64,000 nucleotides of DNA, taken from positions 2,604,001 to 2,668,000 of the forward strand of contig NZ_FNSW01000001.1 in the NCBI RefSeq assembly GCF_900104695.1, given 5' to 3'. The notes beneath the pieces were generated by a model that saw nothing but the letters and a program-made list of their open reading frames with translations, was not told the DNA's origin and did no database searches. The DNA comes from Paenibacillus sp. GP183. GTDB taxonomy: Bacteria > Bacillota > Bacilli > Paenibacillales > NBRC-103111. The position numbers were made by a program, and so were the translations under genes. This document shows, in pieces, positions 34,467 through 43,687 of the stretch (its first letter is position 1; each line of letters opens with the position of its first letter).

Positions 34467-35747
34467 TTACATTCCACAAAACTTCATCACAAGCTCGCTA
34501 AAGAGCGAGTTCGACCAGGCAAACCACGGTCGGGTAAACTTAGACGGATCGTCGGCATGGAATCCTTCATGCATATATCCGGTTTCGGCATCCGTCCGTT
34601 CCAACATCTCCAGGATGCGTTCCGTTTCTTGAGGATCCAGAGAGGTTAGCCCCTGCATCGATAGAGCCAGATGCCAGATGTAGCCCTGAGGGGTATGCTG
34701 ACTGCCGACTCCGCTGGCAATGCCCCCGGAACAGTAATACGGATTACTGCTGCTCAGGATGAACCTTCTCGTATTTAAATAGATCAGATCGTCAGGCTTG
34801 CAGTAGCCCAAATACGGACTTGACAGCAAGCTGGGAATATTAGCGTCATCCATAAGAATATAGTTGGAGCGCCCGTCCGTTTCATAGGCATAGATCTTCC
34901 CGTATTCCGGATGCTCGACAGTACCGTAATTTTCGATACCGCTGCGGATTTGAGCGGACAGCTTTTTTGCCCGATCGATCCGTTGATCGGCGTCGGCTCG
35001 AAGAGCCTCGGCCATCTCGGCTATATGCTCGAGAACGACAACGGCGAACATGTTGGCGGGGATCAAGTAGCCGAATTCGCAGGAATCGTCGCTCGGCCGG
35101 AATCCCGACCAGGTCATGCCCGTATAGGCCACAGGACCGCGTTGGGACAGTGTATCATGAGGCGCCCACGCCTCCAATCGTTCGAAGCGGTATGCGGAAC
35201 GCTCTTCGTGATGCTGCTCGGTCGTCCAAAGCTCAATGATACTGTCCGCCGCCTGCCAAAATTGTTCGTTCAAATGCTTTACACTGCCCGTTACAGTCCA
35301 TAACCGGTACGCCAGCCATATCGGATAACAGAGTGAATCGATCTCGTATTTGCGCTCCCAAACCAATGGACTCATGTCCGTAAGATCGGTTTGATGGCCG
35401 GCTACATTATCCGTTTCGTTAAAGGCGTTCGCGTACGCATCGTGGAGAATATAGCGAATTTGACGCTGAATAACGCCTGTCAGCAGCTCCAGCATTTGTT
35501 CATCATGGGAGGCAAGACTGACATAGGGATGAACTTGGGCGGCGGAATCCCGCAGCCACATGGCTGGAATGTCTCCGGTGATGACGAAGGTCGTCCCGTC
35601 CGGCTGCTTTTTCAACGTCGTCTGATACGTATTCGGATAACAATTCTCAAACAATGCGGACAACTTAGGACGATGGACAAGACGCTCCTGAACGTCACGG
35701 ATCATATTTTGCATCGATTCAGGTAGCTCGTGCTGTGAATTTGGCAA
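34467..35747 (-). CDS. GH125 exo-alpha-1,6-mannosidase
   Basis: 426 residues, the normal length of family GH125 (formerly DUF1237), metal-free inverting exo-alpha-1,6-mannosidases. Characteristic blocks are FVITGDIPAMWLRDSAAQVHP near residue 55, NVAGHQTDLTDM, WERKYEIDSLCYPIWLAYRLW near 130, MTWSGFRPSDDSCEFGYLIP near 210 and FTRPWFAWSNSLFSELVM at the C-terminus. No signal peptide, so it acts in the cytoplasm on imported manno-oligosaccharides. It is last in the unit GH1, MATE, GH125, following the MATE stop by 47 bases. Substrates are alpha-mannans of yeast/fungal walls or N-glycans. Confidence 0.93.
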   Translation of the reverse strand: MPNSQHELPESMQNMIRDVQERLVHRPKLSALFENCYPNTYQTTLKKQPDGTTFVITGDIPAMWLRDSAAQVHPYVSLASHDEQMLELLTGVIQRQIRYILHDAYANAFNETDNVAGHQTDLTDMSPLVWERKYEIDSLCYPIWLAYRLWTVTGSVKHLNEQFWQAADSIIELWTTEQHHEERSAYRFERLEAWAPHDTLSQRGPVAYTGMTWSGFRPSDDSCEFGYLIPANMFAVVVLEHIAEMAEALRADADQRIDRAKKLSAQIRSGIENYGTVEHPEYGKIYAYETDGRSNYILMDDANIPSLLSSPYLGYCKPDDLIYLNTRRFILSSSNPYYCSGGIASGVGSQHTPQGYIWHLALSMQGLTSLDPQETERILEMLERTDAETGYMHEGFHADDPSKFTRPWFAWSNSLFSELVMKFCGM

Positions 35748-35794
35748 GAAGGTTCACCTCTAGGATTAGTCTAAAAAAGGGGACAATACAGCTT

Positions 35795-37135
35795 TCACGC
35801 GCTGATTGCCGTCTCCTGCTTAGGGATATATTTACGCGAAAACCATCGCTTATGAACAATAAAGGCGCGTATCGCTTCATCTGCGATCATCGCGACATAA
35901 ACGCCGTAGACCAACCATCCAAAGGCGAGCCCGAACACGTAAGTGCCTGCGACAGCCACTCCCCACATGCTGATCATGCTGACGATCATCACATAGCGGC
36001 TATCGCCTACGGCATTCAACGCATTGTTCATCGGCATATTGGCCATTTTCAAAGGCTGCAAAATTAAGTCAAATACAAGAATGCCGACGCCGAGCTTAAT
36101 AATGTCCGAATTGGACGTGAACATTGATAAAATGTCCTTACCGAACAGGAATAAAATCAATGTATTGACGACAACGACGATCTCTCCCCATAACAAAGCC
36201 CAATAAGCGCTTTTGAATGCTCTATCTGTCTCTCCTGCCCCGAAGAAAGTGGCCACTTGAATTTGAACCGCCATGGCAAACGCCCAACCGGCTGTAAAGG
36301 AGAATGACTCCATCGTGTTTAGATACGTCCGGGCGGCCAGCTGTTCGGCTCCCATTGTAGCGACCATGGAAAATAGGACGACCTGGGAGATGGTCCAAGA
36401 AGCAGCGCCGAGCGCCATCGGAAAGCCTACGCGGGCCACCTCGCTCAGCAGCCGCATGTTGCAGCGGACATAATCTCTGAGGCGAATAGGTGCGGCAAAC
36501 GACTGTCTGTATATCCAATAAAGAGCAAGCGCCGCAATAAAGCGGCTTCCCACCGTAGAGATTGCCACGCCTGTTAAACCCAGCTTCGGTACTCCATAAG
36601 CACCGAAAATAAACATATAATTGCCGGCAATATGCACAAGATTCATACCAAGCGCAACAAGCATGGGTCCTTTGGTGTTTCCCGTGCTGCGGATGACAGT
36701 GCTTAACACCAGCACTGAGGCCATGACGATCGTGCCGCTGCCGACAATGCCGATGTACTGTGAAGTCAAGTCCTGCAGATACACAGGAGCCTGCAGTACC
36801 TTCGCGAAGAACAGCGGTCCGGCGAACAGAATGAGACTGACGACAACCCCAATGCCGAGGGTAATGGCGAAGGACATCGCGGCTACCGATTTTGCTTCAT
36901 CGTGGTGTCCGGCGCCTAATTTTTGAGAAATGATAATGCCCGCTCAGCCGCTCACGAGGGTGAACAGCATAATGACCGATTGGAAAAATTGGTTGGACAG
37001 ACCGACGACGGCCACGGCGTCATCGGAAATCCGGCTCACCATGAGCGTGTCGGCAGTTCCAATCATGAATTGCTGGAACAGCTCGATCATGATCGGCCAG
37101 ACGAGACTAAACAAAGAGAGTTTCTTCGCGTCCAT
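35795..37135 (-). pseudogene. MATE-family transporter with an in-frame premature TGA
   Basis: The two halves are in one frame: residues 1-64 (MDAKKLSLFSLVWPIMIELF ... FTLVSG), then TGA at 36944-36946, then AGIIISQKLGAGHHDEAKSV and on to a normal C-terminus, about 447 codons in all. Twelve hydrophobic segments and the MATE landmarks SLVWPIMIELFQQFMIGTAD, IIISQKLGAG and GFPMALGAASWT are present. A single base change of a sense codon (such as GGA) explains the stop. Apart from that the gene is intact, so inactivation is recent or an assembly/sequencing error. It lies ten bases after GH1 and just before GH125, an unusual place for a multidrug-type exporter. Confidence 0.85.
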
Positions 37136-38270
37136 CTTGGGTCCTTAAGCTTCAAACCACTGGTTTGCAATCACCTGCTTATACCAGTAGTAGCTGTCCT
37201 TCTTCGTTCTTTGCAGCGTGCGATAATCGACGTGGATGATGCCGAATCGCTTGCTGTACCCTTCAGCCCACTCAAAGTTGTCCATCAATGACCAGGTAAA
37301 ATAACCCTTTACCGGAATGCCGGAATCGATGCATCGCTGAAGCTGAGTCAGATGTTTCCGTAAGTAAGAGATGCGCAAATCGTCCCGCACCCTGCCATTT
37401 TCCTGATCGTTATTGTAACAAGCACCGTTCTCGGTTATATAAATTGGAATATCGCCATAGAGCGAATGAATGTAGGTAAGCACATTTTTGAAGCCGTCCG
37501 GATAAATAAACCAACCGATATCTGTCTTGTCATAGCCCATATCGATATCTTCACAGTCGAATAGTCCGGCCCCGGCCTTATACCGGCCGACATTTCCCGT
37601 ATAGTAATTGATGCCGAGCAGATCAATAGGTTCGCTGATGATCTCCATGTCCCCGTCAGCGATCGGAACCTCGGCTCCTTTCACGCGGAACCATTCTACA
37701 AGAAATTCAGGATAACTGCCTTTAAATACCGGATCAAAAAACCATTCCACGAACCAGCCGGTCGCCCTTTTACATGCTTCTACGTCCTCCAGGCTGTTGC
37801 TGTAAGGCTCAAGCCAGGTTACGTTAGGCGCGTAGCCAATCTCGCCCTCAAGCCCCAGCTCCCTGAATTTGCGCACGGTTTTCCCGTGAGCGACAAGCAG
37901 ATGGTGCGCCACATCCACAGCAAGCTGCAAATCGTGATTGCCTGGAGCGTGGATGCCCAGAAAATTGGACAAGAAGGAAACGCACCACGGCTCGTTGATC
38001 GTGATCCATTTGTTGTTGATTTTACCGGACAACGCCTTGAACACAACTTCCGCATAGTTTACAAAAGCATCGATCGTCGCTCGGTTCGCCCAGCCGCCCT
38101 GATCCTGCAGCGCCTGCGGAAGATCCCAATGATACAGAGTGCACACCGGCTCAATTCCGTTTGCAAGCAGCGCGTCAACGAAGCGGGTGTAAAATTCCAG
38201 GCCTTTCTCGTTCACCTCGCCCGTACCGTTTGGGAAAATGCGAGGCCATGCGATAGAGAATCGGTACATA

Positions 38271-39899
38271 GGGCTTGCTGAACGAAACAAAAAGTCAGTA
38301 ATAACAAGGGTTTAGCGCCTCTTTTGTCGAAGTTAAGTGTATGGAAAACGGGCGATACCCCGTCAAAAACCGTGCACATGGAGGCGAACAGAATGTATCA
38401 GCGAACAGAAGGCCAAATGATCCTGCCGGGGGATTTCTTCCTACCGTTCGGTGGGGAACTGTCGGAAGATAACCGTTGGGTACTTCTAGCCCAGATAATC
38501 CCGTGGTGGAAGATTGAAGAGAAATACGCTCGGAACTTCAAACGAAGCCTAAAGGGACAAAAAGCCGTCTCGATCCGCGTCGCACTTGGGGCTCTCATCA
38601 TTCAAGAACGACTTGGCACCGACGATCGGGAGACACTGCGGCAGATTCTGGAGAATCCGTATCTGCAGTACTTCTTGGGTCTTCCGGAATACCAATATCG
38701 CCGTCCCTTTCATGATTCGCTTATGACGCATTTCCGCAAACGGTTGGGCGGTGACATCATCCACGAAGTGAATGAGTGGATCGCGCTCGAAGAATCGCGT
38801 AAAAGCAGCGAGTCTCAAGACCCGTCAGACGATGACGATCACAAAGGCGGAGGTTCCCCTGCGGTCAGCGACCCAGCAGAGAAGCCGCCAGAGCAGATGG
38901 AGCTTACCAACGAAGGCGAGTTGCTCCTCGATGCGACCTGTGCGCCGGCAGATATTGCGTACCCGACGGACTTGTCGCTGTTAAACCAGGCAAGAGAAAA
39001 GCTGGAGAACATCATCGACACCCTCCATGAGCCGGAGCGAGGAAAGTCACCAAAGCCGCGAACCTACCGCGAGCGCGCCCGAAAAGCGTATTTGACCATT
39101 GCCAAGCAGCGGCGCGTGAAGCCGCGAACGATGAGGAAAGCGGTAGGCAGACAATTGCGGTTTGTCGCCCGCGATCTACGGATTGTGACTAAGCTTGCTG
39201 CAAACGGCGACTTGGCCCTGCTCTCGCGCAGGCAGTACAAGGAACTGATGGTCATTCAGGAACTGTATCGTCAGCAGCAAGAAATGTACAGTTCCCATAC
39301 GCACAGCACACCGGATCGGATCGTCAGTATCTCGCAGCCGCATGTCCGTCCCATCGTACGCGGCAAAGCCAAAGCAAACGTTGAATTCGGCGCGAAGCTT
39401 GCGATCAGCGTGGTGAAAGGTTATGCGTTCCGTGAGCAGCTTTCTTGGGACAACTACAATGAAGGCATCACGTTGCAAGCTTCCGTGGAAGCTTACCGTG
39501 TCCGCTTTGGATTCTATCCCAAGGCAGTGCTGGCCGATCAGATTTACCGCACCCGTGAGAATCTGCGCTACTGTAAGGAGAAAGGGATTCGTCTTAGCGG
39601 ACCGCAGCTCGGACGCCCTTCAGTTGACCAACAGGAGCAAAAACGGATCGCCAAAGCGGATGCCTCTGCACGCAATGCGGTTGAAGGCAAGTTCGGAGAA
39701 GGCAAGCGCAGTTACGGGCTTGGCCGTATTCGAGCGCACCTTCAGACGACCAGTGAGACAGTAATCGGGCTGCAACTGCTGGTCATGAATCTGGAAAAGA
39801 GACTACGGGTTCTCTTTTTGCCTATTTTGCAATGGCTGTTATCCAGACTTGCCGACCGCTTCGCTTTATCGCTGTAATTGCGACCCGTTCAGCAAGCCC
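38271..39899 (+). mobile_element. Intact 1629-bp IS5-like insertion sequence in GH1
   Basis: The ends are GGGCTTGCTGAACG and its exact reverse complement (14 bp). Six-base target repeats TACATA flank it at 38265-38270 and 39900-39905. It contains one transposase gene filling most of its length. Perfect repeats and intact gene show a recent insertion. The IS family is inferred from the transposase layout. Confidence 0.93.
38393..39877 (+). CDS. IS5-family-type DDE transposase
   Basis: 494 residues from the ATG that has GGAGG eight bases upstream; the frame can be opened to a TTG at 38324 but without a site. N-terminal InsH/DUF772-like block (VSIRVALGALIIQERLGTDD and LQYFLGLPEYQYRRPFHDS), a charged central spacer, then the catalytic core: first Asp in LLLDATCAPADI, second Asp in KAVLADQIYRTREN, and a Glu in NAVEGKFGEGKRSYG near the C-terminus. 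It resembles the longer IS5-group (IS1478-like) transposases; the exact subgroup needs a database comparison. Occupies nearly the whole element. Confidence 0.9.
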   Translation: MYQRTEGQMILPGDFFLPFGGELSEDNRWVLLAQIIPWWKIEEKYARNFKRSLKGQKAVSIRVALGALIIQERLGTDDRETLRQILENPYLQYFLGLPEYQYRRPFHDSLMTHFRKRLGGDIIHEVNEWIALEESRKSSESQDPSDDDDHKGGGSPAVSDPAEKPPEQMELTNEGELLLDATCAPADIAYPTDLSLLNQAREKLENIIDTLHEPERGKSPKPRTYRERARKAYLTIAKQRRVKPRTMRKAVGRQLRFVARDLRIVTKLAANGDLALLSRRQYKELMVIQELYRQQQEMYSSHTHSTPDRIVSISQPHVRPIVRGKAKANVEFGAKLAISVVKGYAFREQLSWDNYNEGITLQASVEAYRVRFGFYPKAVLADQIYRTRENLRYCKEKGIRLSGPQLGRPSVDQQEQKRIAKADASARNAVEGKFGEGKRSYGLGRIRAHLQTTSETVIGLQLLVMNLEKRLRVLFLPILQWLLSRLADRFALSL

Positions 39900-40147
39900 T
39901 ACATATCGATGCCCAGCTCTTTCATGAGAGCGATATCTTCTTCATAGCGATGGTAGCTGTCGCAAGCGACGTCTCCGTTGTCGCCGTTCAGCACTTTGCC
40001 CGGCATACGGGCAAACGTGTCCCATATGGACAAGCCCCGGCCGTCCTCGTTAAAAGCCCCCTCGACCTGATACGATGCGGTTGCGGCCCCCCATTTGAAA
40101 CCATTCGGGAATTGGATGATCGCCATCTTCTGTTCCTCCTCTTCTTT

Positions 40148-40179
40148 AGAAAAGCCTGAGAGGAATGATCCCCTCAGGC
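40148..40179 (-). terminator. Terminator after the binding-protein remnant
   Basis: GCCTGAG/CTCAGGC with a 12-base partly paired loop; on the minus strand followed by TTTTC. It lies just upstream of the GH1 gene. Confidence 0.7.
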
Positions 40180-40196
40180 ACAGGTGTTAGAATGTT

Positions 40197-40325
40197 TTAT
40201 TTTTTGTTGGCTGCAAGGAATGCGTCCTCTCCCTTGGTGTCTATGGAGAACATCCTATCAACAACCTATTGCTCCGTCAATGTATAAGTTGTGGTAAAAG
40301 CAGAGAAACCCACTTTCGCAGAAAA
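40197..40325 (-). pseudogene. C-terminal remnant of an ABC solute-binding protein
   Basis: Reads GFSAFTTTYTLTEQ, an in-frame TAG, then VVDRMFSIDTKGEDAFLAAN and KK before the stop. The ending (…DAFLAANKK) is the usual C-terminus of sugar-binding lipoproteins. Nothing upstream of this piece remains. The remnant suggests that an importer once followed the mutarotase gene or belonged to the GH1 operon and was deleted. Confidence 0.55.
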
Positions 40326-40333
40326 TAGAAGAA

Positions 40334-40353
40334 CGATGCCATTTAAGGCATCG
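40334..40353 (-). terminator. Terminator of the mutarotase operon
   Basis: CGATGCC/GGCATCG with a six-base loop; on the minus strand followed by TTCTTCTATTTT. It lies 35 bases after the mutarotase stop. Confidence 0.65.
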
Positions 40354-40388
40354 CTCTCGCACATCGAATCCCTTGAACTTCATACCAT

Positions 40389-40712
40389 TCAATCAGTATG
40401 AAAAACTTCCTCCATTGAAGCCCACCATTCCCCTGTACGCCGCGTCTCTAGCGGCTCCTGGCATGGATCACAGAGCTTCCACCACTCTTGCGTAGTTGGA
40501 TCAGCTGCCATTTTCGCCATATCCTGCTCGAAGCTTTCTCCGATGTATTCAAAATAGCTAAATAAATAGCCGTCTTTATAATAAATGGAATAATTGCGGA
40601 TGTTGCACGCGTGGATCATCACGAGAACGTCTTGCCATACATTAGCATGAAGCGTTTTATATTCTTCTAGCATATCAGGCTTAACCTTTAAAACACTGCC
40701 ATATCGTTTCAT
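40389..40712 (-). CDS. L-rhamnose mutarotase family protein (RhaM-like)
   Basis: 107 residues, the exact size of the family (DUF718), which interconverts alpha and beta anomers of 6-deoxy sugars. Family landmarks are MKRYGSVLKVKPDMLEEYK at the start, the active-site His in LHANVWQDVL, NIRNYSIYYKDGYLFSYFEY, and PTTQEWWKLCDPCQEPL. Family members act on L-rhamnose or L-fucose; which is not decided by sequence. It follows the dehydratase gene by 15 bases and is last in the unit SDR, dehydratase, mutarotase. Confidence 0.9.
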   Translation of the reverse strand: MKRYGSVLKVKPDMLEEYKTLHANVWQDVLVMIHACNIRNYSIYYKDGYLFSYFEYIGESFEQDMAKMAADPTTQEWWKLCDPCQEPLETRRTGEWWASMEEVFHTD

Positions 40713-40727
40713 AATTGCACCATCCCT

Positions 40728-41834
40728 TTATCTAATCCGATATTCTTCAAAGTATTTAGGAAGAATCGTTGTCGATGCACCTGGCATTTGAGGCAGGACA
40801 TAGTACCCTTCCTTTACCGTGGCCGGCTCTTCAAATATATGACGAATCCATGGAATGTACTCAAGCATAATAGCGTTTTGCGTAGATGCTACAAGGTGCT
40901 GATGAATTTGGCCCATATCGCCCACATGCGGGCAGATCGGTACGTCATAGGAAGCAGCCAAGCCTGCCACTTGCAACCATTCCGTAATACCGCCTACACG
41001 GGTTACGTCAACTTGGCAATATTCGACTGCACCTTGGTGAATATAATCTCTGAACGCATATTTGTTATAAACATGCTCCCCTAAAGCAATCGGAACGTTT
41101 AACTCGTCAGCGAGCTTTTTGTGACCCATAATGTCATCAGGATTGAGCGGCTCCTCCAGCCAGAACAAATTGAATTCTTCAAGCTTTTTCCCCCAGGTCA
41201 TAGCGGTATTGATATTCCATTGTTGATTGACGTCAATCATGAAGATCACCTCATCGCCGATTGCCTTCCGTACAGCTTTGCAGCGGTCATAATCTTCACG
41301 CGGATCCGGCTTGCCGACTTTGATTTTTACACCGGTAAAGCCTGACTCTACAATCTCCGTTACATCCTTGAGCAAACGGTCTTTCGACCAGTTCAACCAG
41401 CCGCCGTTCGTATTATAGGCTTTAATAGGTTTAGATCTAGCCCCGCCAAGATACTGCCATAGCGGTTTATTCGAAGCCTTTGCCATAATATCCCACAAAG
41501 CTATATCCACAGCTGCAAGCGCCATATGCGTTACGCCTGATCGGCCAATCCAGTGCATTTTGCCAAAACGCATGTCATCCCATAGTTCTCTTACCATAAA
41601 CGGATCTTTTCCAACCAAAAGCGGACCATAGTATTTATCAATGGTATCGACGATCATATCATCGCCATGGGCACAAGTACCGGTATAACCGTATCCGACA
41701 AAGCCCTCATCCGTATAGATGCGAACGCCGGCTAATCCCCAGTGTGTTGCGACATTGATAGCATCTGTAATCGGCGGTGTAATCGGCACGTGCAAAACAA
41801 AGCTTTCTACTTTTGTAATCTTCATCTGATCCAT
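40728..41834 (-). CDS. Enolase-superfamily sugar-acid dehydratase (mandelate racemase group)
   Basis: 368 residues with the MR/MLE two-domain layout. Capping domain at the N-terminus (ITKVESFVLHVPITPP). In the barrel, the KxK pair lies in GVKIKVGKP near residue 168, the metal ligands are Asp in FMIDVNQQWN, Glu in WLEEPLNPDD and Glu in ALGEHVYN, and a His/Asp pair comes in CPHVGDMGQIH. With a RhaM-like mutarotase and an SDR in one operon, dehydration of a 6-deoxy-sugar acid (L-fuconate or L-rhamnonate) to the 2-keto-3-deoxy acid is likely, but other acid sugars are possible. Confidence 0.88.
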   Translation of the reverse strand: MDQMKITKVESFVLHVPITPPITDAINVATHWGLAGVRIYTDEGFVGYGYTGTCAHGDDMIVDTIDKYYGPLLVGKDPFMVRELWDDMRFGKMHWIGRSGVTHMALAAVDIALWDIMAKASNKPLWQYLGGARSKPIKAYNTNGGWLNWSKDRLLKDVTEIVESGFTGVKIKVGKPDPREDYDRCKAVRKAIGDEVIFMIDVNQQWNINTAMTWGKKLEEFNLFWLEEPLNPDDIMGHKKLADELNVPIALGEHVYNKYAFRDYIHQGAVEYCQVDVTRVGGITEWLQVAGLAASYDVPICPHVGDMGQIHQHLVASTQNAIMLEYIPWIRHIFEEPATVKEGYYVLPQMPGASTTILPKYFEEYRIR

Positions 41835-41861
41835 CTCCCTAGTTTTAGTGAATACAATCTA

Positions 41862-42623
41862 TTAGTAACCAAGTGAGGCTCCGCCATCGACGGGAAGAGC
41901 AACACCTGTAACGAAACCGGATTGAGCGCTTGCAAGAAACAACGCAGCTTGAGCAACCTCCTCCGAAGTTGCCGGCCGGCCAATTGGATGCATATCATTC
42001 AAAATCTGAATCGTAGCAATCGGATCCTCTTGCTCTTGAATCCAATGCTGCAGCAAGGGTGTAGAGACGCCGGCCGGACATATACAATTTACTCTGATCC
42101 CATCCGGTGCGTAGTCCAATGCTAATGCCTTCGTCAAGGCGACGATTCCGCCTTTCGTTGCGGCATAAACAGGATTCATCTTTTGCCCAACCAAACCGTT
42201 GAGAGAAGCCATGTTGACGATCGCACCGCGCGTTTTCTTTAAATGTGGAAGCGTGTGCTTGACCATGAAGAATACACTTTTCAAATTAATATTGAAGAGA
42301 CGATCCCACTCATCCTCCTCCACTTCCTCTATGAACTTTGGTAAAATAACGGCTGCATTATTGACAAGTACATCGAGCTGCCCAAATCTATGTACGGTTT
42401 CTTGGATCAGCGATCGGACATCAGCATCTCTTGAAACGTCCGCTTTCACAGCTGCAACGTGATACCCGGAAGATGTTAATTCATCTGCTAGCTGCATGGC
42501 TTCCTTCTCATTCCAGTCGGCTATGATGACCGCTGCGCCTTGGGCGGCAAACAAGCGGACAATCGCTTGGCCTATGCCCGAACCGCCCCCTGTTACAATG
42601 GCTGTTTTTCCTGCTAGATTCAT
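41862..42623 (-). CDS. Short-chain dehydrogenase, probable sugar or keto-deoxy-sugar-acid dehydrogenase
   Basis: 253 residues, classical SDR: TGGGSGIGQAI near residue 10, NNAAVIL near 85, catalytic Ser in IVNMASLNG near 137, and YAATKGGIVALT near 150 giving Tyr and Lys. C-terminal SGFVTGVALPVDGGASLGY is typical. The start MNLAGK has GGAGG eight bases upstream; the first Met of the frame (42638) lies before the site. It is first in the unit with the dehydratase and mutarotase. Likely roles are oxidation of L-fucose/L-rhamnose or of the 2-keto-3-deoxy acid. Confidence 0.9.
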   Translation of the reverse strand: MNLAGKTAIVTGGGSGIGQAIVRLFAAQGAAVIIADWNEKEAMQLADELTSSGYHVAAVKADVSRDADVRSLIQETVHRFGQLDVLVNNAAVILPKFIEEVEEDEWDRLFNINLKSVFFMVKHTLPHLKKTRGAIVNMASLNGLVGQKMNPVYAATKGGIVALTKALALDYAPDGIRVNCICPAGVSTPLLQHWIQEQEDPIATIQILNDMHPIGRPATSEEVAQAALFLASAQSGFVTGVALPVDGGASLGY

Positions 42624-42690
42624 TGACGTTGCCTCCATTATTCAATATCATTTATCATACACGATTTATTATTTAAATAAATAATTTTTT

Positions 42691-43674
42691 TTACCTTTCC
42701 GCGAAAGGAAACAGCAGCTTCTGATTTTCTGCCGAGTACATATTTTGTGCCGTGATCATTTCAGATCCGATATGAATATTCCATTCAATCTCTTCCCCGT
42801 GGATGAGTCGCATCGCATTGCGAACACTAAGGTAACCGATCTGATACGGTTTCTGAACGATAAGCATCTGGATATCTCCCGCTTCCAGCATTCGGATAGA
42901 GTCCGGCGAACTGTCAAAGCCAATGATGGGTACTTTCCCGGTTAAACCCAACTCTTTGACCACTTTGACAGCACCGAGCATCGCAGACTCGTTTAAGGCA
43001 ATCAACGCATCAATATCTCGTTGACTTGTTAACCTCAGTTTCAGATTTTCCGCTGGACCATCGGTATAAACCGTTTCGAACTTAAGCAAATCCGAATTCA
43101 GTACCCCCGCGTTCTGGATCCCTCTCATTCGGTCCAAATAAACAGATGAAATCTGGTTCGAATTCACAATGACAATACGCGTTGCTTCCGGCGACAAGGA
43201 AAGAACGCTTTGAGTGGCATTGCGGCCGGCTTCTACATGGTCTGTGGCAATAATTCCACTAGACATATCCCCGCTGATCGGAGAATTGAATGTAATCAAT
43301 GGAATTCCTTTTTGCCGAATTGCTTTCTCTGTTTCGACCATTCTCTCGGAATCGACCGGCGACAACAGTATGGCCTGCGGTAATGGACCATATTGAATAA
43401 TTGAATGGATCACGTTCATCTGATCCTGAGCGTCACGGTCTGAACGCGGCCCAATGATTTCGAGCAATGCCCCGCTTTCTTTAGCCGCTACTTTGGCCCC
43501 ATCAATCAGTGCCTGCCAGAATTCCATGTTCGGATCGCTAGTTTTCGTCACGATGGCGATCTTCACAAGCCCATTGTCGTTTGGCTTCATGAATAACCAT
43601 TTATAAGGAAAATAAGCGATAATCATGACAAATAAAAGTCCGATTAATAAAGTAACCGAGTTCCTCTTCAGCAC
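42691..43674 (-). CDS. Membrane-anchored sugar-binding protein (RbsB/XylFII-like), sensor partner
   Basis: 327 residues. One N-terminal membrane segment (residues about 9-27) with no lipobox anchors a periplasmic-binding-protein type 1 domain: KIAIVTKTSDPNMEFWQAL, AILLSPVDSERM, IATDHVEAGRNA, ALNESAMLGAVKVVKELG and GFDSSPDSIRML. It is the third gene of a unit with a response regulator and a kinase (13-base gap to the kinase). No permease or ATPase of the matching type is present. That layout matches XylFII-LytS systems, where the binding protein senses sugar for the kinase rather than transporting it. The ligand is probably a sugar monomer. Confidence 0.85.
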   Translation of the reverse strand: MLKRNSVTLLIGLLFVMIIAYFPYKWLFMKPNDNGLVKIAIVTKTSDPNMEFWQALIDGAKVAAKESGALLEIIGPRSDRDAQDQMNVIHSIIQYGPLPQAILLSPVDSERMVETEKAIRQKGIPLITFNSPISGDMSSGIIATDHVEAGRNATQSVLSLSPEATRIVIVNSNQISSVYLDRMRGIQNAGVLNSDLLKFETVYTDGPAENLKLRLTSQRDIDALIALNESAMLGAVKVVKELGLTGKVPIIGFDSSPDSIRMLEAGDIQMLIVQKPYQIGYLSVRNAMRLIHGEEIEWNIHIGSEMITAQNMYSAENQKLLFPFAER

Positions 43675-43687
43675 ATTCTATCCACCT

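Larger units (their letters stand above)
37145..40126 (-). pseudogene. GH1 beta-glycosidase gene interrupted by an insertion sequence
   Basis: The 5' part (40126 to 39900) reads [20 protein letters not shown] ... [17 protein letters not shown] and the 3' part resumes MYRFSIAWPRIFPNG to the end at 37145. Removing 1635 bases (element plus one target repeat) restores one frame of about 450 residues, normal for GH1. Acid/base Glu lies in ITINEPWC and nucleophile Glu in IYITENGACYN, so the gene was functional before insertion. GH1 covers beta-glucosidase, 6-phospho-beta-glucosidase and related activities; which is not decidable here. AGGAGGA precedes the ATG. The insertion probably also reduces expression of the downstream MATE and GH125 genes. 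Confidence 0.95.

Noticed and set aside
36944-36946. TGA as selenocysteine codon in the MATE gene
   Set aside because: MATE proteins are not selenoproteins and no SECIS-like hairpin is evident just after the codon.
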